Origin: Bog-756 sp035949055
GTDB lineage: Bacteria > Actinomycetota > Acidimicrobiia > Acidimicrobiales > RAAP-2
Direction: 5' to 3'
NCBI GenBank assembly: GCA_035949055.1
Contig: DASZIO010000021.1
Span: forward strand, 1 to 64,000
DNA: 64,000 nucleotides
Shown: positions 33,407 to 41,881 of the stretch, piece after piece
How positions within the stretch are numbered: the stretch's first letter is position 1
Layout of the letters: each line of letters starts with the position of its first letter
Position numbers and translations under genes: made by a program
The notes under the pieces: model-generated
What the model was told of the DNA's origin: nothing
The model's input: only the letters and a program-made list of their open reading frames with translations
The model's database searches: none

Positions 33407-34474
33407 ATGGACGCCTACGACTACCCCCTGCCGGAGTCGGCCATCGCCCAGCGCCCGGCCGAGGCTCGCACCGGGGCGCGCCTGCTCATCGCCCCCCGGC
33501 TGCTCGGCAATGCGGAGCCCCTCCATGGCGGGGTGGCCGATCTCCCTGCCCTACTGCGCCCCGGGGATCTGCTCGTCGTCAACGACACCCGGGTGCTGGC
33601 GGCCCGGCTCCGGCTGTTCAAGGCCACCGGCGGGCGGGCGGAGGTGCTCCTGCTCGAGCCGGTCGACCCTGGATCGGGATCGGCCGTGTGGGAGGCGCTG
33701 GTGCGACCCGGGCGACGCATCCCCGAGGGCACCGTGCTCTTCGAGGAGCCGGACGGGCCGGCCGCAGTGGAGATCGGGGCGCCGTTCGGTTCGCTGGACG
33801 ACGGGCGCCGCCTGGTGCGACTGCTCGACCGTCGGGTGGTGGAGCGCGCCGGCACGATGCCACTCCCGCCCTACATCCAAACCGCGCTCGATGATCCAGA
33901 CCGCTACCAGACCGTGTACGCCCGGCCCCCCGTCACCCCAAATCTCTCCGACCTCGAGGTCCGCTCCGCTGCCGCTCCCACCGCCGGGCTGCACTTCACC
34001 GAGGAGTTGCTCGAAGCCTGTCGCCGGGTTGGCGCCACGGTGGCCCGACTGGACCTGGCTATCGGCCTCGACACCTTCCGCCCGATCACCGTGCCCACCG
34101 CGGAAGCGCACGTGATCCACTCGGAGCGTTACGCGGTGCCGTTCCAGACCATGGCGGCCTGCGAGGTCGCCGACCGGGTGGTGGCGGTCGGGACGACCGT
34201 CGTCCGGGCCCTCGAGACCGTCGCCGCCACCGGCGACCTCGCCGGCCGGACCCGCCTGTTCATCCATGGTCGGTTCCCCTTCCGGGTAGTCGACGTGCTG
34301 GTGACCAACTTCCACCTTCCGAGGTCGAGCCTGCTGTTGCTGGTCGAGTCGTTCTACGGTCCCGGGTGGAGGGAGCTCTACGCCGACGCTCTGGCGAACG
34401 GGTACCGGTTCCTCTCGTTCGGGGATGCCATGGTGGTGGGCCGAGACGGAGGGCGGGGCCGGCGTTGCAGCTGA
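33407..34474 (+). CDS. queA: S-adenosylmethionine:tRNA ribosyltransferase-isomerase QueA
   Basis: QueA transfers the ribosyl part of SAM to the 7-deazaguanine at tRNA position 34 to make epoxyqueuosine. The 355-aa protein begins MDAYDYPLPESAIAQRP and has LLVVNDTRVLAARL, GTMPLPPYIQ, YQTVYA, AAPTAGLHFTEELL and TNFHLPRSSLLLLVESF, all family markers. ATG 33407 fits the usual start; longer in-frame starts (33290, 33326) add an unmatched leader. It overlaps tgt. Confidence 0.93.
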   Translation: MDAYDYPLPESAIAQRPAEARTGARLLIAPRLLGNAEPLHGGVADLPALLRPGDLLVVNDTRVLAARLRLFKATGGRAEVLLLEPVDPGSGSAVWEALVRPGRRIPEGTVLFEEPDGPAAVEIGAPFGSLDDGRRLVRLLDRRVVERAGTMPLPPYIQTALDDPDRYQTVYARPPVTPNLSDLEVRSAAAPTAGLHFTEELLEACRRVGATVARLDLAIGLDTFRPITVPTAEAHVIHSERYAVPFQTMAACEVADRVVAVGTTVVRALETVAATGDLAGRTRLFIHGRFPFRVVDVLVTNFHLPRSSLLLLVESFYGPGWRELYADALANGYRFLSFGDAMVVGRDGGRGRRCS

Positions 34475-35586
34475 GAGCGGCCCGGCTCGAGGTGACCGGC
34501 GTCGACGGGGCGGCCCGGACCGGACTGGTGCACACCCGGCGGGGGGCCTACCCGGTCCCGGCGTTCATGCCGGTCGGCACGAGGGGGGCGGTCAAAGCCC
34601 TCGACAGCCGAGACCTCGAGACGGTCGGGGCCCACGTGCTGCTGGCCAACACCTACCACCTGATGCTGCGGCCGGGCGTTCGGGCGGTGGCCGATCTCGG
34701 GGGGTTGCACCGCTTCACCGGATGGTCCGGCCACACCCTCACCGACTCCGGCGGGTACCAGGTCCACTCGCTCCGGCCCGCGGTCGATGACGACGGGGTG
34801 ACGTTCACCTCGGTCTACGACGGGGCCCGGGTGCGGCTGACACCGGAGGGGGCGGTCGAGGCCCAGGGGCTGATCGGTGCGGACATCCAGATGGTCCTCG
34901 ACGTCTGCGTGACCCTCCCGGCACCGTCCCCGGTGCTCCGCCAGGCGGTCGACCGCACCGCGGCCTGGGCCGCCCGGGCCCGACGCCACCACGCCCGCCT
35001 CGACGCCAAGCCCGAGGGGCAGGCCCTGTTCGGCATCGTGCAGGGCGGGACCGACGGTGCCCTCCGAGCCGAGAGCGCCGGTCGGACGGTGGAACTGGAC
35101 TTCGACGGCTATGCCATCGGCGGTCTGTCGGTGGGGGAGCCCCGGCCCGCCATGCTCGACGCGCTGGCTGCCACCGTCCCCTTGCTTCCCCCCGACCGGC
35201 CCCGGTACCTCATGGGCGTGGGGGATCCGGTCGGACTGGTGGAGGCGGTGGCGCTCGGCATCGACCAATTCGATTGCGTCGGTCCCACCCGTATGGCCCG
35301 CCACGGGGCCATCCTCACCAGTGCGGGACGGCTGAACCTCCGGAATGCCGTAAACGGCGTCGACGACGGCCCGCTGGACCCCCACTGCGCCTGCCCCACC
35401 TGCGCCCGCTGGTCGCGCGGCTACCTGCGCCATCTGTTGGGCGTCGGCGAACCGACCGCTTGGCGCCTGCTCAGCCTGCACAACCTGACGTTTGTGCTGG
35501 CCTTGATGACGAAGACCCGATCGGCCATCGCCGAGGGACGGCTCGATGCCTTCCGGGGTGATATCGCTCAGGTGTGGGGCACCTGA
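34465..35586 (+). CDS. tgt: tRNA-guanine transglycosylase
   Basis: Tgt swaps guanine 34 of GUN-anticodon tRNAs for preQ1. The 373-aa protein has the first catalytic Asp in TDSGGYQVHSL (usually GGFQ), the nucleophile Asp in FDCVGPTRMARHG and the zinc site CACPTCARW with a His about 25 residues on (LSLHNL). TTG 34465, after GGAGGGCGGGGCC, overlaps the queA end, giving tight coupling. The Phe to Tyr change in the active-site loop is a mild oddity. Confidence 0.93.
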   Translation: MQLRAARLEVTGVDGAARTGLVHTRRGAYPVPAFMPVGTRGAVKALDSRDLETVGAHVLLANTYHLMLRPGVRAVADLGGLHRFTGWSGHTLTDSGGYQVHSLRPAVDDDGVTFTSVYDGARVRLTPEGAVEAQGLIGADIQMVLDVCVTLPAPSPVLRQAVDRTAAWAARARRHHARLDAKPEGQALFGIVQGGTDGALRAESAGRTVELDFDGYAIGGLSVGEPRPAMLDALAATVPLLPPDRPRYLMGVGDPVGLVEAVALGIDQFDCVGPTRMARHGAILTSAGRLNLRNAVNGVDDGPLDPHCACPTCARWSRGYLRHLLGVGEPTAWRLLSLHNLTFVLALMTKTRSAIAEGRLDAFRGDIAQVWGT

Positions 35587-35599
35587 GCAGGCGGCCCCG

Positions 35600-35630
35600 G
35601 ATCCGACCAGGGCTGGGCTAGTGTCGGATC
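35600..35630. terminator. Hairpin between tgt and yajC
   Basis: GATCCGAC (35600-35607) and GTCGGATC (35623-35630) are perfect inverted repeats with a 15-base loop, 14 bp after the tgt stop. No T-run is present. It may end the queA-tgt transcript before the yajC-secDF unit or serve as a regulatory dyad. Confidence 0.4.
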
Positions 35631-35668
35631 GCTGTGGGCGCCGCTAACCCCCCTCCGTTCCGTCTTTG

Positions 35669-36286
35669 ATGGCCGTGCCTGCACTGGCCTCGATTCTGGC
35701 TGCCAGTAGCACACCTGCGAAATCATCGAGCAGCGGCAGCGCGACCCTGTTGATCTTCGTCGCCATCGCGGCGGCGTTCTACTTCTTCATCTACCGCCCC
35801 CAGCAACGCAAGACCAAGGCCGCGCGGGAGGAGAAGAACCAGTACGAGGTGGGCGACGAGGTCCTGACGGCGGGCGGGCTGGTGGGACACGTCATCGACA
35901 TCGATGGCGACCGGATCACGCTGGAGACCAGCGTGGGCGCGTCCTTCGTCGTGCTCAAGCAGTATGTGCTCCGCCGGCTCGAGCAAGCCGAGTCCGAGGC
36001 CGATGAGGACGAGCTCCCGGAGGACGCGGATGAAGACTACGAAGAGGATGACGAGGACCACGAGGGCCAGGAACTGGGCCATGACGACACCGAGCACGAG
36101 GGTGAGCGCGAGGCGACCGGGAGCCACGACGAGGAAGAGGCGGCCGGGGCCGAGGAGGTGTCGGACGGCACCGGGACGGATGCCGGGAGTTCGGGTCGAC
36201 CCGCACAGGGCGGTCGGGCCGGTCGTCGCAAGAGAACCCGTTCACGCGAGGAACCCACTGATGGTGACGGTCCCCCGATCATCTGA
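35669..36286 (+). CDS. yajC: Sec translocase accessory protein YajC with long acidic tail
   Basis: YajC joins SecD and SecF at the translocon. The 205-aa protein has one membrane helix (ATLLIFVAIAAAFYFFIYRP) and the family block QQRKTKAAREEKNQYEVGDE to GLVGHVIDI. The last 100 residues are unusual: a long Asp/Glu run (EDADEDYEEDDEDHEGQE and more) ending in a short basic patch (GRAGRRKRTRSREE). Typical YajC has about 110 aa. ATG 35669 is chosen over the TTG just before it. secD starts 6 bp after. Confidence 0.9.
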   Translation: MAVPALASILAASSTPAKSSSSGSATLLIFVAIAAAFYFFIYRPQQRKTKAAREEKNQYEVGDEVLTAGGLVGHVIDIDGDRITLETSVGASFVVLKQYVLRRLEQAESEADEDELPEDADEDYEEDDEDHEGQELGHDDTEHEGEREATGSHDEEEAAGAEEVSDGTGTDAGSSGRPAQGGRAGRRKRTRSREEPTDGDGPPII

Positions 36287-36292
36287 GCGACC

Positions 36293-37813
36293 ATGAAGAA
36301 CAAGCGGTCGCTGTGGATCAGCCTGCTGTCGGTGGTGGCGATCGTCGTGATCGCCCTGAGCGCCGTGCTGGCCTCCGGGTGGTCGCCGAAGCTCGGCCTC
36401 GACCTGGACGGCGGGCTGTCGGTGGTGTATCAGACGCATCGCCCGGTGAGCCAGAGCCAGCTCGACACCATCGTGACCATCATCAACAACCGGGTGAACG
36501 CCGGGACCAGCGGGGCAACCGTCGACAGCCAGGGCAAGAACGAGATCGCGGTGTCGATCCCCGGTGAGAAGAACTCCCAGAAGGTGCTGGCCACCCTGGG
36601 CAACACGGCCCAGCTCTTCTTCCGTCCCGCCCTCTGCTATGCACCTGCCTTCTCCGTGGCCAAAGGGGCGAGCCCGTCGACCGGGCCTCTGCCGACCTGC
36701 GCGTCGTCGTCGGCGTTGACCCAGGCCAACCTGCAGGTGACACCCAACTCGAGCAACATCAACGGCTACACCAGCAACACCAACATCCCACCCGACTCCC
36801 AATTCACCAGTTTCCCCTCGACTCCGCCGCTCAATGACAACAAGAACGACACGGTGCTCCTGCCCGGGACCGCTGCGTCGGGAGGCGGCCGCTACGTGCT
36901 GGGCCCGGCCGGCCTCACCGGGACGGCCGTCCACTCGGCCAGCGCCCAGCTCAACAACGGCCAGTGGACCGTCAACCTGAACCTGACCGATACGGGGTCG
37001 AAGCAGTGGGACACCATGGCCCAACAGCAGTTCCACCAGATCATCGGCATCGACCTCGACGGGCAAGTGATTTCCGCCCCCATCACCCAGCCCAGCCAGC
37101 AGAGCTTCACCCCGTTCAACGGCCAGGTCCAGATCTCCGGCAGCTTCAGCGAGGACCAGGCCAAAACGCTGGCCACCGACTTCACCTACGGCGCCCTGCC
37201 CGTCAAGCTCGACCGGCTCACCGTGCAGACCGTCTCGCCCACGCTGGGCAAGGCCTCGCTGCAGGCCGGGCTGCTCTCAGGACTGGCCGGGCTGGCCCTG
37301 GTGATGCTCTACATGATCTTCTACTACCGGCTGCTCGGCGTGGTCGTGGTGGCCGGCCTGGCCGTGACCGGGGCCGCCCTGTGGTCCATCGTCGCCATCA
37401 TGGGGCAGACGCTCGGTACCACCATCGACCTGGCCGGCATCATCGGCATCATCGTGTCGATCGGTATCACCGTCGACTCCTACATCGTCTACTTCGAGCG
37501 GTTGAAGGACGAGGCGCGCAGCGGCCGCACCATCCGCAGCAGCGTGGACAAGGGTTTCGCCAGCGCGTTCCGCACCGTGCTGGCCGCCGACGCGGTGTCG
37601 CTGCTCGGCGCGGCCATCCTGTATTTCATCTCGGTGGGTCCGGTCAAGGGGTTCGCCCTCTTCCTCGGGATCTCCACCATCCTTGACATTGTCCTCACCT
37701 ACACCTTCACCCGCCCCTTCGTCATCCTCCTCGGCCAACGGCGGGGCGGACACGAGGAGCGGGCCATGAGCATGGCCAGCGGGCTCGGCGTCTCCACGGT
37801 GGCGGCGCGATGA
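36293..37813 (+). CDS. secD: Protein-export membrane protein SecD
   Basis: SecD uses the proton gradient to help release secreted proteins outside the membrane. The 506-aa protein has TM1 (LWISLLSVVAIVVIALSAVL), the GLDLDGGLSVVYQT motif, a large periplasmic part with a Ser/Thr/Asn/Pro-rich insert (about 112-195), and a C-terminal block of TM helices with SIGITVDSYIVYFERLKDEA. Its stop overlaps the secF start (ATGA). Confidence 0.95.
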   Translation: MKNKRSLWISLLSVVAIVVIALSAVLASGWSPKLGLDLDGGLSVVYQTHRPVSQSQLDTIVTIINNRVNAGTSGATVDSQGKNEIAVSIPGEKNSQKVLATLGNTAQLFFRPALCYAPAFSVAKGASPSTGPLPTCASSSALTQANLQVTPNSSNINGYTSNTNIPPDSQFTSFPSTPPLNDNKNDTVLLPGTAASGGGRYVLGPAGLTGTAVHSASAQLNNGQWTVNLNLTDTGSKQWDTMAQQQFHQIIGIDLDGQVISAPITQPSQQSFTPFNGQVQISGSFSEDQAKTLATDFTYGALPVKLDRLTVQTVSPTLGKASLQAGLLSGLAGLALVMLYMIFYYRLLGVVVVAGLAVTGAALWSIVAIMGQTLGTTIDLAGIIGIIVSIGITVDSYIVYFERLKDEARSGRTIRSSVDKGFASAFRTVLAADAVSLLGAAILYFISVGPVKGFALFLGISTILDIVLTYTFTRPFVILLGQRRGGHEERAMSMASGLGVSTVAAR

Positions 37814-39261
37814 GTGCGAGGCGCGGCAGCGGCGGGAACGGCCGACAGCCCGCCCCGGATTCGGACGAGACCGCCGCCGACCTCGAGCAGGCCTTCGACG
37901 AGGAGCTGACCCACGCCGCCGAGGAGCTCGACCAATCCGCTCACGGGGACAAGGGCCACAACGTCTTCGTCCGCTTGTACCGAGGCGAGACCTCGTTCGA
38001 CTTCATCGGCAACCGGCGCTGGTGGTTTGCCGCCTCGGCCATCGTCATCCTGCTCGGGGTCATCTCGCTCGGCACCCGCGGGCTCAACCTCGGTATCGAC
38101 TTCAAAGGGGGCCAGTCGTGGCTGGTCACGTCGCCCACCCTGACCGTGGCCGAGGCCACCTCGGCGGTGGAGTCGGCCGGGGTGACCCAGCCGACCGTCG
38201 TCCAGCTCACCAACCAGATCACGCACACCAAGCAGATCCAGGTGCAGGTCGACCTCAACTCCAAGCCGGTGGCCGAGCGCACCACCATCGAGAACAACGT
38301 CCAGGACTCGCTGGCCCGGGCGGCGCACACCACGCCGTCGAACGTCGACTTCAACGATGTGGGCCCCACCTGGGGCGGTCAGGTCACTTCGAAGGCCATC
38401 GAGGCCCTCATCGTGTTCTTCATCGCCGTCACCCTGTACATCTCGGTGCGGTTCGAGTTCAAGATGGCGGTGGCGGCCATCGTGGCCGTGATCCACGACA
38501 TCCTGGTGACGCTCGGCATCTACTCGTTGACCGGGTTCCAGGTCACCCCCGACACCGTGATCGCCGTCCTCACCGTGCTCGGCTATTCGTTGTACGACAC
38601 CGTGGTGGTGTTCGACCGAATACGCGAGAACGCCAAGGGTCTCGGCGCTTCGGGCCGTGTGACCTACTCCGACATGGTCAACCTCTCGATGAACCAGACG
38701 CTGGCCCGGTCCATCAACACGTCCCTGGTGGCGATCGTCCCGGTGCTCTCGGTGCTGGTGGTCGGCTCTTTCATCCTCGGGGCGACCTCGCTCCAGGACT
38801 TCGGGCTGGCCCTGGTCATCGGCCTGACCAGCGGTGCTTACTCGTCCATCTTCATCGCCTCGCCCCTCCTCGCCCTCATGAAGGAGCGCGAACCGCGCTA
38901 CACGACCATCCGCCAGCGTCTCGAGACCCGTGGGGAGCGGGCCGCCATCCTCACTCCGGCTGCTGCGGCGGCCATGGGCGGGTCGGCCGCCGGCTCCCGG
39001 GGCCAGCGCGGCGCCCAACGGGCGCAGCAGCAATCGGGGGTCATCAGGCCCGGAGCGGCGCGCTCGGGTCGGTCCCGGGGAAACGGTGCCGCCGTCCCCC
39101 CAGCCGGTGCACCGGTCAGCTCCGGCGTGTCCAGCGGCGGGGCTCAGGTCTCGGCCGGTGCCGGCCGGTCGGCCTCGGGGCCCACCCGGCCGGCGGGCAA
39201 GCGGCCCCCGCCCCGACCGCGTAAGGGCCGGGGCAAGGGTGGCAAGGGGAAGCGGCGCTGA
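37810..39261 (+). CDS. secF: Protein-export membrane protein SecF with long basic C-terminal tail
   Basis: The 483-aa protein pairs with SecD. It has TM1 (WWFAASAIVILLGVISL), GIDFKGGQSWLV, and the C-terminal TM block with LGYSLYDTVVVFDRIRENAK. The last 110 residues after KEREPRYTTIRQRLETR form a disordered cytoplasmic tail rich in Ala/Gly/Pro/Arg/Lys that ends in a lysine/arginine cluster (KGRGKGGKGKRR). An acidic N-terminal extension of about 45 residues is also present. Both extra parts are unlike most SecF. Confidence 0.94.
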   Translation: MSARRGSGGNGRQPAPDSDETAADLEQAFDEELTHAAEELDQSAHGDKGHNVFVRLYRGETSFDFIGNRRWWFAASAIVILLGVISLGTRGLNLGIDFKGGQSWLVTSPTLTVAEATSAVESAGVTQPTVVQLTNQITHTKQIQVQVDLNSKPVAERTTIENNVQDSLARAAHTTPSNVDFNDVGPTWGGQVTSKAIEALIVFFIAVTLYISVRFEFKMAVAAIVAVIHDILVTLGIYSLTGFQVTPDTVIAVLTVLGYSLYDTVVVFDRIRENAKGLGASGRVTYSDMVNLSMNQTLARSINTSLVAIVPVLSVLVVGSFILGATSLQDFGLALVIGLTSGAYSSIFIASPLLALMKEREPRYTTIRQRLETRGERAAILTPAAAAAMGGSAAGSRGQRGAQRAQQQSGVIRPGAARSGRSRGNGAAVPPAGAPVSSGVSSGGAQVSAGAGRSASGPTRPAGKRPPPRPRKGRGKGGKGKRR

Positions 39262-39369
39262 GCCCGCTGGACGCCGACCACCCCGGAGGACGCCCCTGAC
39301 CGGGAACGACAGGCTACGGGACCGCGCGCAAGGTACTGGTTCGCTCCCTGCGACAGGTACCGTGTAGGG

Positions 39370-41874
39370 ATGGCGCTGGCCACACCCGTTCCGGCTGGGG
39401 GGACCTCCACCGCCGGCCAGGAGTACCTCGCGGGTTCTTCGCTGCCACCCGAGGTGGCCGCCTTGCTGGCGCCCGTCATCCTGGCCTTCCTGCGCCGCCA
39501 CCCCGGCGAGGACACGTCCCTGATCGTGCGCGCCGCCGAGACCGCCACCGTGGCCCACGCCGGGCAGTTCCGCCGTTCGGGCGAAGCGTATGTGACCCAT
39601 CCGCTGGCCGTGGCCGGCATCGTCGCCGACCTGGGCCTCGACGCGCTGACCATTGCCGCCGCTCTCCTCCATGACGCAGTGGAGGACACCGGCGTGACCA
39701 CCGAGGTCATCGAACGGGACTTCGGGCCGTCGGTGGCCCTCATCGTGGACGGGGTCACCAAGCTCGACCGCCTGCAGTTCGACTCGAAGGAGGCCCAGCA
39801 GGCAGCCACGGTGCGCAAGATGCTCGTGGCCATGGCCAACGATTGGCGCGTGCTCATCATCAAGCTGGCCGACCGGCTGCACAACATGCGCACGCTGGCC
39901 GTGATGCCGGAGTGGAAGCAGCGACGCACCGCTCAGGAGACCTTGGACATCTACGCGCCCCTGGCCCATCGGCTCGGCATCCAGGAGGTCAAGTGGCAGC
40001 TCGAGGACCTCGCGTTCGCCACATTGCACGCCAAGCGCTATGCGGAGATCGAGCAAATGGTGGCGAGCCGGGCCCCGCTTCGCGACGAGTTCCTGGCCCG
40101 GGTGCTGGTGGCGGTAAAGGAGCGGCTTTCGGCCTCCGGTCTCGACGCCGAGGTCACCGGTCGCCCGAAGCACCTATGGAGCATCTACGAGAAGATGGTG
40201 GTGCGCGGCAAGGAGTTCGACGACCTCTACGACCTGGTGGGCATCCGGGTGATCGTCGAGTCGGATAAGGACTGCTGGGCCGCGCTTGGTTCGATCCATG
40301 CCATTTGGCCGCCCGTGCAGGGACGGTTCAAGGACTACATCAACTCGCCGAAATTCAATCTCTACCAGTCGCTGCACACCACGGTCATCGGGCTGGACGG
40401 AAAGCCTATCGAGGTGCAGGTGCGCACCCACGAGATGCACCGTCGCGCCGAGTACGGCATTGCCGCCCACTGGGGGTACAAGGAGAATCCGGTCCGCTCC
40501 GAGCGGAGCGCGATCGCCCCGGGGAAGGGCACCAAGGAGGGTGGTGGCTCGGCCTCCAAACGGGGCCGGGGCGGCAAGTCCGGGGCCAAGGATCCCTCGA
40601 TCAAAGGACGCGGCGCCAAGGCCGAGGCAGCCAAGGATGACGGCGCCAAGGCCGGAATGCCGAGCCGGGCGCAACGGGTCGGGACGACCAAGCGAGACCG
40701 CCGTGCGGAAGTGGCCGCCCTGGCCAAGGAGACCTCCTCGACCACCGCGGAGATCGAATGGATGCAGCGGATCGTCGACTTCCAGAACGAGACGACCGAT
40801 CCCATCGAGTTCCTCGAAGCCCTGAAGCTCGACCTCGAAGAGGACGAGGTGTACGTCTTCACCCCGAAGGGCAAGGTGATCGCCCTCGCCGCCAACGCCA
40901 CACCGGTCGACTTCGCCTACGCCATCCATACCGAGGTCGGTCATCGCTGCATCGGAGCCAAGGTCAACGGGCGCCTCGTGCCGCTCGACACCCGGTTGAC
41001 CTCGGCCGACACCGTGGAGATCTTCACCTCGAAGGCCCCGACGGCCGGACCCTCGCGCGACTGGCTGTCCATGGTGGCCTCGTCCCGGGCCCGCACGAAG
41101 ATCCGGCAGTGGTTCAGCCGGGAGCGGCGTGAGGATGCCATCGAGCTCGGGCGCGAAGAGCTGAACAAAGAGCTCCGGCGCCAGGGCCTGCCCGTGCAGA
41201 AGCTGGCCGCCGAACACGCCCTCGACGACCTGGCCGTGGCCATGAACTACGCCGATCTGGACGCCGTCCACGCCGCCATCGGCGACAACCGGATCTCGGC
41301 GCGCGCCGTGGCCCAGCGCGTGCTCCGCGACCTGCGCGGCGGCCTCTACGAAGAGCAGCTGCCGGTCACTGCCCGCCAGCAGCCGATCGCGGCGCGACCG
41401 GGACGGGGCTCGGCGGTCGGGGTCTATGTCGAGGGGCTCGACGACCTGATGGTCCGGCTTTCCCGATGCTGCACCCCGGTGCCCGGTGACGAGATCGTCG
41501 GATTCGTCACCCGGGGTCGCGGGGTGTCGGTGCACCGGGCCGACTGTGCCAATGCCGCCTCGTTGGCCAGCCGGTCCCGCGAGCGGCTGATCGAGGTGGA
41601 GTGGGACCACCGCTCCTCGGGTGTGTTCGTGGCCACCATCGAGGTGGTGGCCATCGACCGTTCACGGCTCCTCACCGACGTCACCAAGGTGGTCTCCGAG
41701 CATCATCTGAACATCGTGTCCGCCAACACCCAGACCGACCCGGACCGGATCAGCCGTATGAGGTTCGACGTGGAGCTGGCCGACCCGGCCCATCTCGAGT
41801 CGGTCCTCAACCTCATCCGGCACCTCGATGCGGTCTACGACGTCTACCGCATCCTTCCCGGCAAGAGGGACTGA
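39370..41874 (+). CDS. relA: Bifunctional (p)ppGpp synthetase/hydrolase Rel
   Basis: Rel makes and degrades the alarmone (p)ppGpp. The 834-aa protein has an intact HD hydrolase domain (HAGQFRRSGEAYVTHPLA, HDAVEDT, DRLHNMRT), a synthetase domain with GRPKHLWSIYEKM, YQSLHTTV and RFKDYI (the RxKD type seen in bifunctional enzymes), TGS and a C-terminal ACT region. Between synthetase and TGS, about residues 376-450, lies an extra 75-residue Lys/Gly/Arg-rich low-complexity insert. hisS follows 7 bp later. Confidence 0.95.
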   Translation: MALATPVPAGGTSTAGQEYLAGSSLPPEVAALLAPVILAFLRRHPGEDTSLIVRAAETATVAHAGQFRRSGEAYVTHPLAVAGIVADLGLDALTIAAALLHDAVEDTGVTTEVIERDFGPSVALIVDGVTKLDRLQFDSKEAQQAATVRKMLVAMANDWRVLIIKLADRLHNMRTLAVMPEWKQRRTAQETLDIYAPLAHRLGIQEVKWQLEDLAFATLHAKRYAEIEQMVASRAPLRDEFLARVLVAVKERLSASGLDAEVTGRPKHLWSIYEKMVVRGKEFDDLYDLVGIRVIVESDKDCWAALGSIHAIWPPVQGRFKDYINSPKFNLYQSLHTTVIGLDGKPIEVQVRTHEMHRRAEYGIAAHWGYKENPVRSERSAIAPGKGTKEGGGSASKRGRGGKSGAKDPSIKGRGAKAEAAKDDGAKAGMPSRAQRVGTTKRDRRAEVAALAKETSSTTAEIEWMQRIVDFQNETTDPIEFLEALKLDLEEDEVYVFTPKGKVIALAANATPVDFAYAIHTEVGHRCIGAKVNGRLVPLDTRLTSADTVEIFTSKAPTAGPSRDWLSMVASSRARTKIRQWFSRERREDAIELGREELNKELRRQGLPVQKLAAEHALDDLAVAMNYADLDAVHAAIGDNRISARAVAQRVLRDLRGGLYEEQLPVTARQQPIAARPGRGSAVGVYVEGLDDLMVRLSRCCTPVPGDEIVGFVTRGRGVSVHRADCANAASLASRSRERLIEVEWDHRSSGVFVATIEVVAIDRSRLLTDVTKVVSEHHLNIVSANTQTDPDRISRMRFDVELADPAHLESVLNLIRHLDAVYDVYRILPGKRD

Positions 41875-41881
41875 GGCCAGG

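Noticed and set aside
37699..40173. Very long (824-codon) minus-strand open frame across secF and rel
   Set aside because: It is the antisense shadow of strongly coding high-GC genes; composition is His/Gly/Arg-rich with no domain.
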